From contig NC_026655.2 of the NCBI RefSeq assembly GCF_000004075.3, positions 24,289,489 to 24,353,488 of the forward strand: a DNA stretch of 64,000 nucleotides, written 5' to 3'. Shown piece after piece: positions 24,970 through 38,000 of this stretch. Positions within the stretch are counted from its first letter, which is position 1; each line of letters opens with the position of its first letter. The notes beneath the pieces are model-generated. The model was not told the DNA's origin, ran no database searches, and saw nothing but the letters and a program-made list of their open reading frames with translations. The translations under genes were made by a program, and so were the position numbers. This DNA is from Cucumis sativus (lineage: Eukaryota; Streptophyta; Magnoliopsida; Cucurbitales; Cucurbitaceae).

Positions 24970-26870
24970 GTGACGGATCCAGAAAGTTTATTGGCAGGAG
25001 TTTTATAGTTTAGTAAAATATATATATAGTACCTCTCACGACTATTATTAGTTTTCTTCAAAGGAGATGATGATCCCGTCGATTTCTTTTAAAAAATATT
25101 TCAACTATTTTAGAAATGGATATTGGCCGACGGGTCAGTAAGAGCACCCAAACATCCCTACTAGGTGGACACCCTCTTAGGGCTCTCATCATCCCCACAT
25201 ATATATTCAATAAGCGTCAGGGAAAATAGTCAATACAATTACAATAATACTAGAGATAAGACAAATATGTAAAAGCTCACAACATTAGCAAAAAACATTG
25301 ATATTTAATGCAATAATATTTGAAGCAGAATGATTTTTGAAGAGCTTATATTTGGTGGACCATAAGGCAGTGAGTTTGTAGATGTTCTCTCATATGTTGA
25401 TTGACGAAGTACAACTATTGTTGAATAGTCTGTTGTTTCTTTTCAGCCAAGTTGTCCAGGTGATGGCTATCAAGAGGTTAGAAAAGAATCAAGCCCTTTT
25501 GTGACTTTATACTTATAAAGCAGATGTGGTTGCATAAAGCTTTGAAGCTGTCAACATTGTGCTCCCAACCAGTGGTATCCTTTGTTTTGTTCCATAAGGA
25601 TTTGATGAAAATAACAATGGAGGAATATGTTGTCTCATTGTATTCTTACATAGTACACACCAATTTGAGTTGAGAACAATCGTTTTTGAGTCTATATATA
25701 TTGAATAGCCTCAATTGTGAAGATTCCTTTGTGAGTAGCGTCCAGAGGAAAATTTTCCATTCTTTTTTGGAGGAATTTTTTATGTCCACAGATTCTTGAA
25801 GAGGAAGGAATCTTTTGAGACAAAGGAAGGTACGAAAGTGGCATGGATGGTAGATTTAACAGAGAAGGAACATCGCTATTTGGCTTCCAAATAGGGCAAT
25901 TTGTTTGATTATTATTAAGGAGGGAAGGAAGGTTAGTTTGTATATTTCTCCACGGTTAAGCTTCTCTATCTCTCAAAGGTCTTTTGTCGTGTATATCACA
26001 TTATTTGCGATCAAAATTTCACGTCTCTTAGGGAGCCATTTTATTCTGAGGATGTAGCATATAATCTTGGATAAGATCTATACTAAGAATTAAACCAGTC
26101 AACACCTTTCCAAATGAATCTCCAAGGAGCATTGAGGCTACTATGCTTAGTGAAAGTAGGTAATATTTCTAGAGCAGATGTTGAATATTTAGCATCAATG
26201 AAAGATTTCTAGAGGGTAGGTAATATTTAGGGAAAGTAGGTAATATTTTCAATTAAATCTACACTAACATAACATTGTAATTGAGAATAAATCAAGAAGA
26301 TATTAACATATAACAAAAATATAACCATTATAAAATAAATGAACTAATACAAAAAAAAAAGAAGAAGGCAAGAAGAAGTTTAAAACAAAAAATAATAATG
26401 TTAAAACGGATGCACACAAATAAAATAACAAACTTAAGAAGAAAAAAAACACAAACAAATAATAAAAACTTACCTCATAAGCTTCGAGAAAATGATGAAG
26501 AAGAAGCAAAAAATTGAAAAGAAAAATGTTGAAGTTTTATAAAAATAAAAAAATAATAAAATAATAAAATGAAGGAAGTTAAATAGTTTTAATTTAGGTG
26601 TGAAAAAGTGTATAATTATTATTTATTTGGTGAAATGGAAGAGTTGTAATTTGGGTTAGACTAAGCACTAACCTAATTACAAATATTAAAAATTAAATAT
26701 TTCTTAAACATGTTTTTAAAAATAGTAAAATAAATTAAAATATTTACAAACTATAGCAAAATTTTAGATTTGTTTTTTTATATACAAAGAATATAATATT
26801 TTTTATATATATTATATAAAAACGATAAAGTTGAGGATCCGGATCCATGCGCTTAGTCTTAACTGTAAAA
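24970..26870 (-). mobile_element. ~1.9-kb intron insertion containing a LINE 3' part
   Basis: Copy 5 has 'gggcatgcatgcaatagttgg' almost next to its core exon. In copy 4 the same phrase (24950-24968) is separated from the exon by about 1.9 kb. Minus-strand frames of 25090-26200 read NAPWRFIWKGVDWF and, further on, WKIFLWTLLTKGIFTIEAIQ and LKLVCTM: the endonuclease/RT C-terminal and zf-RVT region of a plant LINE, broken by stops. The tail (CACCTAGTAGGGATGT box) lies at the low-coordinate end. At the right edge the end of the core exon (CTTAGTCTTAACTGTAAAAGG) is partly duplicated. Confidence 0.6.
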
Positions 26871-27741
26871 GGTAATAACCATACCTTTCATTCGTTTAGT
26901 CTTAACTGTAAAAGGTTCAGAAATGGCATCTTCAATGGTGGCACCAGTCTTCATTAAAATCTGTTCATCCACAACTTTGACTACTAAAAAAAACTTCTTA
27001 GATATCCAATACGAATGGGGATTGACAATAAGATCTTTGACATAGCCAATTCCATTTTCTAGGCGATGTTGTTGGAGAACATTGAAAGACATCAACTCAA
27101 TTAGTTTATCGGCTGAAACAAGAGTTGGAAGTGTTTTAGAATCATTTTGTTGTTGGAAGAGGAAGAACTGGACCGGAGCAGACAATAATAAACCGGTAGG
27201 GATGATAGTGTTGTGGTAGGCATCACAAATTTCAAATTTCAATGGCTCCTCATCTATAGCCTTTATCTTATCCTTGTGGTACATGACGTTGGCAATTTTA
27301 TTGCAGAAACGTAATCTGAGTTTCCATGTTCCACTTCCAGGTCCTCCCTCATGTTGATTGCTATTTATATATTGTTAAATCATAAACAGGAAAAAACCAG
27401 CACAAGATGTTATGCGAAAACATATAAATAATGAAAAACACATTACTTGAAGAGCTAAAGTCCAAATTAATGAAATTTTATTTATGTTGAGTTGATGTTG
27501 GGTGTACTTTTATTTGAAATTAATTAGGTATATTGAATTAAGATGGTGGGTTTGGTGTGCATATTTATATTTGGTTGTGAAAAGAAAAGATAGTTGTTGG
27601 AAAATATTTAATAATAAGGGAAGGGTTGATCTGATGGAAGAGATAAAATTAAATGAAGAGAGAGTTGATTAAAGTATATATTAATATATATATATATTTT
27701 TTAGCAAGTAGGGTTTAAAGTTGTGCTAACTAAAAGAAATG

Positions 27742-27860
27742 GAAAAACCCTAGCCGCCACCACCTCAGCCCACCTCCGGCTACGCCAATGCCGAGCTGCA
27801 TGAGCCTTCTTTCCCCTTCTACGTTCATTTGCAAGCCGTCTCCCCTAGTCGCGAGCAAGG
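27742..27860. other. GC-rich island in copy 4 intron
   Basis: The sequence beginning AACCCTAGCCGCCACCACCT is strikingly GC-rich for this array. It resembles a captured 5' leader or an element's internal region, but no protein domain is recognisable and no equivalent appears in copies 3, 5 or 6. Confidence 0.4.
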
Positions 27861-28734
27861 AGCCCGTTTATGGGTTTTTGGTTACCCATTTAGTAGACAT
27901 TTTTAAGATTGGATTATTTTTTTGGTTTCTTAGATTTTTCTTTGAAGATGCAATTGGAGCTCTTTGAATTGGTTTCTTGATTTTCCATTAACTTTGGAAT
28001 GAAATTTAGTTAATCCCCGTTTGGATAAGTTGGCAAAGGCAAGGTTAATTAAATTGATAAATTTATGCCTTAGATTGTTTGTACGGATGGTAGTTGTTAG
28101 CTTTAGCTATTAGGACTAATATATATATATCCTCACCACCTTTAGACTAATATTGACTATTGATTGACGGTGAATGGGTTCACTTACACTTTATGATTTG
28201 ATGTGTGTTCCTACCGAATCACTAGACTTATATGACTCGGGATATCTTCTAATAAGAAGTTAAGAGTTTACTAGACCAGTAATTGGATCCTAGATATTTA
28301 TATACCCACCCATAATCCATGAACATGTCATATGAGGGCTCTATATATGTTCATGTTTTCGCTATTTTCACTATTTTCTTTAAAATTAAATAGGGTATTA
28401 ATTAAGCTTATTTTCTCGGTAGTTTTTTTTTTTTTTTTTTTTGTTGGTTTGCCAAACTTTTGTTTTTAGATGGTTTGTATTACATTTTATTTAATAAAAT
28501 AAGTAGAATTTTCTTTGTTTTTAAAGTTTAAAAATGTTATTTATTTAAGTAATAGGGAACCTCAAACTCCGAAAAGTTGGGTCTTTACTTTTTGTCATGA
28601 TCGTCAAAAAAACAAACAAAAATTGTGCATAAAAAAATGTCTAACCTCGCAGTGATATTGAATTAGAGATGAAAGAGGTATAGTAAGGATGTTTAAGAAA
28701 AAGGAAGTAATTGATTTCTAACATAATATGTACC

Positions 28735-28830
28735 TAAAAGCGGGAATGATGAATGTGCTAAGGGGGTGTCCACCTAGTAGAGATGTTCGGGTGCACCTAC
28801 TGACTAATTGTATCTTTTTTTAAAAAAAAA
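28735..28830 (+). mobile_element. LINE 3'-end fragment
   Basis: Plus strand 'gaatgatgaatgtgctaag', GGGTGTCCACCTAGTAGAGA, GTTCGGGTGCACC, 'gtatctttttttaaaaaaaa'. This is a clear copy of the tail family, in the opposite orientation to the genes. Confidence 0.6.
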
Positions 28831-31754
28831 CATAACATATACCTAAAAGCAATAAAATTACACAAAAATTACGATGTTTGTATTGTGATACTATAACACT
28901 GACCTTAATGTTTGTGGAAGAAGTTTGATTGTATGCAATCTCATTTAATTCCTTGCTTACCTGAAAAATTAATCATGAATTACTTGATGAGGAGTAAAAT
29001 AATATAATTCATCTTTAAATGTTACTTTAGTTTTAGAGAACAAAAGGAATAAATAACTCAATGTAACTTTGATAACCCACGATACTTCTGAAGTGCTTTG
29101 GTAGTTTACATAAGAAGATTTTATAAGATTCAAATGAGTAACAATGAACACACAACAATCTAGAAGACGATTTCCTAGATTTAGTACTCTTTTAGTTTTT
29201 TTCCATAAACTAAAAATAATTGGACTTTCTTGTAGTGGAAGGTGGTCAAACTCCCTTGAAAAAGTAATTGAACCTATCTCAATGTACTAAGTTTTCTTTC
29301 AATTTATCATCAAGAATGCATCTTATGTTGTCTTTGAAGATATTAAACAATCTTCATAAGATATCTAAGAAGGTATACCTTCGCAAAGATTCTTCAATGA
29401 AAGTAGCCTGAAAGCGTCTTGAATAAATGTCTTGTGAAGAGCAACGTTTATCCCTTTTTATAAGAATAAAGAACTTCGAAACGGAGATATTTTAAAGATA
29501 ATACGTTTAAAAGATTCTATTGGATGTAATTCTTGTTGAGAAAGAATATTATCTCCTAAAAGTAACCTTTAGTGACAGAAAGAAACGATAACTAAAGAAC
29601 TAATAATATCTCTAACATCAAACAAACATATGTTTCCCTTTTTAAAATAAAAAGAAACTAAATAAATTTTACATGCTTTTACTTCTTGCACAAAATGTTG
29701 AGAACATAATATCTAAACACATATAATCTCTACTGCATTCAAAGTGCATAAAGGGAATACATGCTTCTTTTTTCCTTACATTTTCTTTAGTTTACCATAT
29801 TACTCATTGTTTAGTGGTTGCAACTTTTCGAATCTAGGTGTTCATTTGAAAGATTGTAATTGTTGTTGATAGGACACTACATATGATACTCTTTGAAATA
29901 TAATGCAATATATGACATATCAACGTATCTATATATTTTAGATGAAGATAGTTACACATATTGAATAGGTAGAATGCATCAATTCTTCCAATGTATATGT
30001 GAGATGCACGTGTAAAAGAAAAACAAAATAAATACTTTTATTTGCTTATTTCAAAAAAATATTACTGAAAATTCAAAGTTCATATAAAATACAAATATAC
30101 ATATACACACCTATGACCTATCTATCTATCTATATATATATATATATAATTGAATGAAAGTTGTAGTTAATACTTACAGTGAGATAACGAGTACATTTGT
30201 ATAACTTCGTGATAGACATATAATAATATTTAGAATAAAAGTTATTGCATTATGTAAACAAAAAATAGAACTATACAATTATTTCACATGAAAGGGAGTA
30301 ATGTAGGAGAATATTTTGTTTCCTATTTAACTTTGTTGTTCCTACTTCTTTAATAAAATTATATTTTACCCTTCTAACCTATCTAATAGATACCCAATGG
30401 ATAGTTTAATACCGGCAAATTGATATTCCTAAGATACGACTTTTCAAGATTTAATTATAATTATTCAAATGCATGTGTTTGTTGAGTTCAACCGACAATC
30501 ACTACTACATATTGAGAAAGCTCTAGAACGAATGAGATGTTTAATTTTTTTCACAAATTAAACATTTTGAAAAAAACTAGGGTGTGCAGTAACCACCCAA
30601 AAATAGTATATTTTAACAAGTTTTTTTTTTTATCAAAATCATTTCTTTAAAAATGAATTCTTCCAAAAACCTTTTTTTTCTTTTGTGATAGATCAAAGTC
30701 TAAAATTAAGATGTAATATTCTTACTTGTTGGCGAGATTCATGTTCCAATGTTGGCCCCTCTTTAACGATGAAACGGTTAACTACTACTCCAATCGCAAG
30801 CTCAAGTGGTGTACTGTCAGGTCCATAGCTAAAAAGAAAATGAAGCTACTGTACATGAGAAACACACAAGGTACTGTTACATAGAAACGATATGAGTAAA
30901 CTGTATAATTAAAATATTGACCAGCTTGGTGATGTTGGAAGAGAGTAAAGGCCGGCGAAAGTCTGCTTCTTCTCCATTTCCTTGAGTACCTGAAAAAACA
31001 ATCGGTTGTTTTTGTTAGAAAACTCGAGAAAGGAAAACAGAACAGCAGCTCATGTTGTTTTGTTGTTATTCTAGGATTAAAATACACAAAATATATAGAA
31101 GTACCTGTAGGAGAATTTGAGGTCCATGTTCTTTCCAAATAACTTCGGAACACCTAGAGGTAAGAACCCCAAAACTGGAAAAATAAACTAAATTTTATTA
31201 TGGGGGAAAAACACCCACATTTAATTCCTAGCAGAATTCAAAATTTAACTATATAACAACCAATATAAACACAAACAGCAATTAAAGAAAGCTAATTAGC
31301 CCACCTTGTCGGTAGAGGAGATGAGTCGGGACAAATTCTCTTTGAGCCATTTTGAACCTCTTGAGCTTCTTCCTCTGAAGAGACTGATCTCTTCTTCGTG
31401 TTTTCGTTGTTTGCGGTGGAGGAGGTGCTCGGATCCATCGTACGTCGTCAAATTCTTCAAGATCTTGCAACCGAGAGGCGAAGATTATAGACGACACTCT
31501 CGACTTAGGGTTTGAATTGCAGTTAATGATACAGTCCATGGTTTAAACAAAGAGGGTCGAGAGAAAATGATAGAGAAATTTCTGAGGAGTTTGCGTTCCA
31601 ACTAACTGAGCGCTAAGAGTATCCTTTTCTAAATCGTGTTGACTTCCTCTATCTCTTATTCTTCTATCTCTTTTTAAGTAAGAAACCAACGAAACAATGT
31701 TCTAAGCATTCTCAATTAACTATTGAGTTCATCTATTTTTTCTTAATTATTATC

Positions 31755-31783
31755 ATTGGGCTTCACATTTATTTTTGGAACTC
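31755..31783 (-). promoter_or_regulatory. Conserved upstream block, copy 4
   Basis: Plus strand ATTGGGCTTCACATTTATTT then TTGGAACTC, about 317 bp upstream of the copy 4 start. Confidence 0.5.
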
Positions 31784-31884
31784 ATAATTGTTATAGATAT
31801 TGTTTTTGCTATGCCATATTATGAAACAATGTCTATGTGTTTATTATAATAATTTTCTCAATATATCTTAAAGGAGTTTTTTTA

Positions 31885-32650
31885 AAATAATATATATAAC
31901 AAGTCGGTAAAATATTTACACTATATAGAACAATTTTGAAAACGAAAAAAGCTCATAGACCTATAATGAAAAATACAAAAAATACTCAAGTCAACACACT
32001 ATTAATTGACCACACTAGTAATATTCTTCTAAATGAATGTGTACTTAGAGTCTAAATGAATGATTTATTATCGTTTAGATCTGTGATACACGATCGTGTA
32101 GTTTTTTTTAATGATGGAAAAAAATGCTTCAAATTTAAGTGATTGTGTTGATCATGAAAAACGATCGTGTTGATTATGATAAGTGATCATGTTTCAATTT
32201 CAATGATCGTTAAAAACTTCAAATCTAACGATCGTGTTGGTCATGCTAAATGATCGTGTTGACTATGATAAGCAAAAGAATATTGGTAAAAATGATAGAA
32301 GAAGAATATTGAAACAACGTGAAATAACTTCAAAAAATCTTGTTGAAAATGATGAAGAAAAAATAAAAGATTTAAACAGAAGAATGAATCGTTTAAAATT
32401 TGAAGAAAAAATACCTAGAAGACGATATGAAAAATTTGGAAGAGAAAAATTACAAAAAAAAAAAAAAGATGGAGAAACAAAAGTGACAAATTGTCTGTAA
32501 TTTTTAAGAACAAATATGAAAATTATGAAAATATTTTACCAATTTTATGAGCTTTTATGTTTTGTTACCCACGTACTAGGTTTTTTTGTTTGTTTTGTTA
32601 TATTTATATAAATTAATCTATTCCTAAATTACTTTTCAACCCGCAGACAT
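31885..32650. repeat. GATC-rich dispersed repeat, second member
   Basis: The left flank matches 17700-17830 ('aatatttacactatatagaa', 'aaaaatactcaagtcaacac'). The core has repeated ACGATCGTGTTGATCATG variants, and the distal part ends with 'ttatgttttgttacccacg'. A non-autonomous element is likely, but its termini could not be fixed. Confidence 0.5.
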
Positions 32651-33739
32651 ATGCTTAATGATAAATGAAACACGATGAGTTTCTTCATCTTTTTATTCGG
32701 AAAACAACAATTTTTTCTTTAAAAGTTGTGTTAATCTTAAAGAATTTAGAAGCGGTTACATTTATAAACGTATGCTTAAATATTAAAAAATACTATAAAC
32801 TTCGATGAAAAATTTGTTTATTGGTTTTTCGTATTTGAATTTTTCAATTGGAGAAGCTTCCACTAATAGCTTCTATTAGCGGTTATCATAGAATTAACTT
32901 TTAATCTATTTGAATCAACATAATCAAATCTATATTTTTTAGTGCAATGATTAGATTAGATGTATCATGTCTTAAATGCTTCTTATTATAATTAGAGCAA
33001 TGATTAGGTACATCATTTTTTTATTATATTACAACATAAGTTCGACTTATGCAGATTCGACAAACAAAACAAGTTTTTAAAAACTACGAGTTCGTTTGAT
33101 AACCAATCAGTGTTTAGATTTTTTTTTTTGTAAAATTGTTAAAGAAAAACAGAAGGAAGATAAGAAATAGAAGAAAGCAACAAAGTCATGAAAATTAGAC
33201 TAACCTCAAAATCATCCTCATCATTGGTCCAACCAAAAAAAGTTAAAGCCCAAGATCGACCCAGGTTAAAGCTCAAAGACCTAAGACAATGCTGGGCTTA
33301 GATTGACCCAGCCCAATAGTAAATTCTCAAGCTCATGACCCAGCTTTGGGTATTTGGATCAAACTTTGGGTCGAGTTTGATGGGTTGGGTTTGGGTTGAC
33401 CCACTAGATTAATCCATTGAATATTAATTATTTAAATATTTAAAATTATATGTATATTTTAGATTTTATTTAATGAAATATTATTACAATTTAGGGGTTT
33501 TTTTTAAAAAAATAATTGAGAAAACATGTTATTTACACTCCATATAAAAAAATTACAAAACTACAAAAATTCATTCATTACGTTTTATTTTTTTTACCGA
33601 GGGTAAATATTTTGTCCATTTTACTTTATTTGTCTCTTATATATGAATTGCTTTTTTATAATAGTTCCAAGTTTTATTTTGTGTTTAATTGACTTAAAAA
33701 GTTATTATGAAAATCTTAAGTTAAATAAAATTTAAGTTA

Positions 33740-34500
33740 TGATATATTGAGGTGTATTTAAAAGTTTTACCCACTTTATTTGGAGTGTTCCAAATAGAAT
33801 TCAAAGCAAGTTCACATCCTCTCCAAACTTTGTCATAGCTTATATTCACTCCATGTTGTGTTTTCATATAATTAATAACATTCAAAGAACGACATGCAAT
33901 CTTGCATTCATCTTTAAAAATGACTTTGTACACATTCAGAAGCAATCCAAGATATTACTGACTCTTGAGCATCTTTCACAATGTTAACAACACATAGGTG
34001 GATACTTGTGAATTTACGAACTAATCAAATATCACCTTTTTTAATACCAAAGCACGCAAATACCAAGCACATGACAAATCGTTAAACCAGATATCAAATG
34101 AGGTACGATTCAATCTAATTGTACTAAGTTCAAAACTATTATTAACAACAAACAAATAACATTTTTCAATACAAATTTGCTTCTAAACATTGACCTTACT
34201 TTAATAGAAATTTCAGCCCGAGACAATTCAAACGCTTTAAAGTCAATAATTCTCATATCATAATGTGAATATTGAAATCTGGATAGTTCACTATTAAAAT
34301 AAGTTGTACTTCCAGTGGTACCCGTCTATTCAAAGTCATTAACCACGAATAAATCATTATCGAGAAATTTCGATAAAACTAACAAAAGCAAAGAAACATC
34401 CTTATTCTCAACAATCTAAATGAGGTTTTGTTGCAACTGTCCTAGTAAACCATTAAGCAATACCTTAATAGACTACAAGACGGAAAAAGTTTACCGTGAA
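33740..34500 (-). mobile_element. MULE-type transposase remnant
   Basis: The minus-strand frame at 33945-33750 reads ECKIACRSLNVINYMKTQHG then VNISYDKVWRGCELAL. This resembles the N-terminal zinc-binding and 'Y-x-K-A-W-R-G' region of plant Mutator-like transposases. Further upstream frames (34150-34400) are broken by stops, and no catalytic DDE region or termini were found. It is a remnant with no intact ORF. Confidence 0.45.
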
Positions 34501-35046
34501 TACATTCAATCAATTTGTTGAAACGAATATGTAAATAGTACATAAACCGCTCAGACATGATAATCATGATATATATTGAAAAGTTCAATCCATCTACCAT
34601 AAAAAACCAGTTCATCCTCGTTGTAAAGCCATAGAAAAATTGTATTGGTTAAAATTCTAGTATCGTCTTCCAACAAATAATTGGGTGATAAAGATAATTA
34701 ATAACATAATTCATGCAATATTCAACCAAAGGATGGAATAATAGCAAACAATTCCAAAAAAACTATATCAATCAAACATTTTTTCTAATAGAAAAAGGGC
34801 TAAAATTGACTGTGAAAGAGAAGCTTTTTCTTAATATGGTCCAAGTTCTTGAGGGTGTTCAAAGTATAACACTCATCTCATATGGAGTTGAAGAAGCTGC
34901 TTCTAATATAGCCCAAATGGAAATGATGACAGAAGAACTCTGTCAATGAAAGATTTTATAATTATCAAACAAATATTCATATATATATATATTTCGTCGG
35001 TTTTTTTTGGGAACCAATTGAGAAGAAAACTATTTATTGCAATACC

Positions 35047-38000
35047 TTAAGATTCTAGTAGAACCGACACTTTTTCAAAACACCATTCTTCATATTTCTT
35101 TTCCTGCATAAAAACTTTCAAATTGTGGTTAGAATTAGCTTCCCCTTCATTTTCCACGCAATAATTTGTCTGTTTTATTCATATAATATCAACTTAGTAT
35201 AAGATCCTTCCAATATATAAAGAAAGAAAGAAGGCATAAAGAGCTCGAGGAACCATTGAAAACCTCATGAAGGTTTTGGTTTTGCTGATGAATTGGAATA
35301 ATTATAGAGAGAAAGAGAAAGAGGAAGTAACCTTGACATCTTGATTTTGGTCATTATGAACTTCTGAATTATGATTGGAATTAGGTAGTTGTTGTTCAGT
35401 CCCCACCGAATTATTATTATTATTGTCCTGCTTTTGGCATATAATATGAATAAAAAGAGTCATAATTCATCAACGACCTAAAAGCTTAAATTTATGAATG
35501 AAGAAGAATTTTATTAATTACCTGTATATCATCAAACAAGAGAGAGAAAGAAATAACTAACCTCAACGCTTTGATTTTGAGGATTATGAACTTCTGAGTT
35601 ATGATTGGTATCAGCACGATGATCATCAGCCTGTTTTTGGCATCAAAGCATTAGTACTAAGTTTCAAGTTTCATTTGAATAGAGATAGAGAGAAAGAATG
35701 TGAGAGAGAGCAGCTGAATAAACCTGTAAGGTTGGAAGATAATGAGTTGGATCATAACCCTCACATTGCTTAGCATGCCCAACAATCTTTTCCCACATCT
35801 CCTTTGACATTTTGTCTCCAAGACTCTATGCATTTACATATGAAAATTAGTAAAAATCTGCCAAATCATTTAATAAAGATAGATTACTTTGATGCTCCGT
35901 TACAGCCATCTTTTTCTACAATCTTTTCAAATTGTGTCAAAACCATGGTTTCCTTACAAGAGAGTGAGGCTATTTCGACCCTCTTTTATCAGAGGCTATA
36001 AAAAATCATCAAAAAAGGTATACATTCATCGAACGTTTAGAAAAAACTTTTGAGAAATATATACTTTTAATCTGAAGAGTTACAAAAATCTTTCCTGCCA
36101 GAAGTGGAATCAGATAGATTTATGAAGTTATAATTTCAGAAAATAGAGTAAGCTGCAACTTTGAATTAAGAGTTTGTTCATGGCTTCTCTCTATAGTATT
36201 TGAACCATTCTTTTGTTCAACTGAGACGTGTCTGTGTTGCTGTGATCCATCATCATTGAAACTGCAGTTTTTCTTCAATTGAGTAATCTACAGAAAATAG
36301 AACAATCTGTCGCTTTTCTACAATTGAGTTAACATCATTGAAACTGATCCATCATCTTCAACTGATGTGTCTGCGTTGCTGTTTGTAGCTGAGTTTGTGT
36401 TTTGTAGTTAGAAGTTAAATAGTATGCTTCTCAAGTGATCGATGGTACTCTTGACAAATACATTTGTACAAGTATTTGGACCAGAAAAACATGGACGTGT
36501 TTGTGGTTACGGGGTAGGTGTTACCCCATTTGAGTTGTTTGGATCATTGTCTAAGGTACACGATCTTGAGCGTCGCCTTAATGATCATCGTCTGATATTA
36601 TAGAATATTTTGAGATTGTAATTTTGATGTCGTAGATTGTCATTCTTATACATTGTAATTCAACATTTCACCATTAGGTAGATGGATTAGTAAAAACAAC
36701 ATTTTGAGATTTGTCGATAAATGTGTTAAAATGTTTTGTGAGAGAATTTTCGAAGGATTTATACATTGGTTGAAAAAGTTCTTTTATGAAAACCTTAGAT
36801 GAATAGTTTAATGTTATCGAGATGAATAGTTTAATGTTATCGAAGGTACGCGTGACTTTTGAAAATTATTAGTAAAACTTTCGAGAATTACTAATTTTCA
36901 AATGTTAGTAAATCTTTGAAAAAAAAATTCGACAGAATCTATTTTGACACATTATTAAATGCTTTTTCGAAGTTTCTAACCTTCGAAAATTGCCAATTTT
37001 TTTTTTGTAGGGTTTTCCATGTCATAATTTTCCAAAAAAAGTTCTGACTAGGCTGTAAAAAGGTAGGTGCAAATCTAAAGTTAAAAGATAATTGGTAAAG
37101 ATTACCTCTTTCAAAGCTTGAGAACCCATTTCATGATATTTCTTCAAGAAATCTCCCACAGTTGTTATGCCTTGTGGCAATAAGATTCTGTGATATACAC
37201 CTCCTTTGCTGATCCCAATTAGCCGCCATACTTCACTTTGCTTAGTTGGGGGGTTATGCTTTGCAAACCCTAATTAGAATTATACAAATCTTTTTTAGCA
37301 AAGAAAATGTAGGATAAAAAGGATGAATAGATGCACCCACATATTTATGATAATACAAGCAAGATCCTAAGAAGAGAGCTAGAGCTAGAGGAAACCTCCC
37401 CAATTCAGGGCATGCATGCAATAGTTGGTATATATATATATATATATATATTATCAGAAAAGAGGAATGTAGTAACTATACCTTTCATTCGATTAGTCTT
37501 AACTGTAAAAGGTTCGGAAGTGGCATCTTCAATCGTAGCACCGGTCTCCATTAAAATCTGTTCATCCATAACTTTGACTACCAAATAAAACTTCTTAGAT
37601 ATCCAATATGAACTGGGCTTGATAATAAGATTTTTGATAGACCCAACTCCATTTTCTAGGCGACATACTTGGATAGCCTTAAAAGACATCAACTCTCTTA
37701 GTTTATCGGCTGGAACAAAATCTGGAGATCTTTTAGAATCATTTTCTTCTTCGAAGAGGAAGATCTGGAACGGAGCAGACGATAATAGACCGGTATCGAT
37801 GATAGTGTTGTAGTAGGCATCACGAATTTCAAGTCTCAATGGATTGTCATCTATACCTTTTATCTCATCCTTGGGGTACATGATGCTGGCAATTTGATTG
37901 CAAAAATGTAATCTGAGTTTCCATGTTCCACTTCCAGATCCTCTCTCATATTGATAGCTATTTATACATTGTTGAATCATAAATGTTTGTGAGAAAACAC

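Larger units (their letters stand above)
23074..31438 (-). pseudogene. CBP60-like gene, copy 4 (probably broken)
   Basis: Exons: 31438-31305, 31174-31105, 30989-30922, 30828-30726, 28960-28904, core 27360-26885, central domain 24742-24576, 24305-24204, then tail exons 24106-24038, 23911-23822, 23713-23624, about 23521-23434 and 23349-23263, with a final piece to a stop at 23074. The core is complete (LKFEICDAYHNTIIPTG, ENGIGYVKDL, YWISKKFFLVVKVVDEQI) and the central domain intact (SEVWWLVGISKRGVYHRIL). Exon 28960-28904 is 57 nt where copy 5 has 65, so the phase into the core exon does not match and would hit a stop. One tail exon is 88 nt, which is out of frame, and the last has a 4-nt insertion. 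The core/central intron carries about 1.9 kb of inserted DNA including a LINE. It may be a recent pseudogene; unusual splicing could still rescue part of it. Confidence 0.65.
31439..35046. other. Spacer between copy 4 and copy 5
   Basis: Contains the copy 4 upstream region with its conserved block (31755-31783), a GATC-rich repeat block (31885-32650), GGGTTGGGTT-type sequence (33230-33420), a MULE transposase remnant (33740-34500), and a relic of the copy 5 terminal exon (about 34820-34950). The lysine/arginine-rich ORF at 32234-32500 falls in repeat sequence and is not treated as a gene. Confidence 0.5.

Noticed and set aside
26303-26509. Phe/Leu-rich minus-strand ORF as a membrane peptide
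   Set aside because: It is the translation of A/AAG-rich simple sequence within an intron insertion.
29229-29237. Second CACTA terminus (CACTACAAG on the minus strand)
   Set aside because: Only nine matching bases with no subterminal repeats; chance or another element type is as likely.
32234-32500. Basic 88-codon ORF (KNDRRRILKQREITSK...) as a gene
   Set aside because: It lies inside the GATC-rich repeat block, and its lysine-rich content follows from A-rich sequence.
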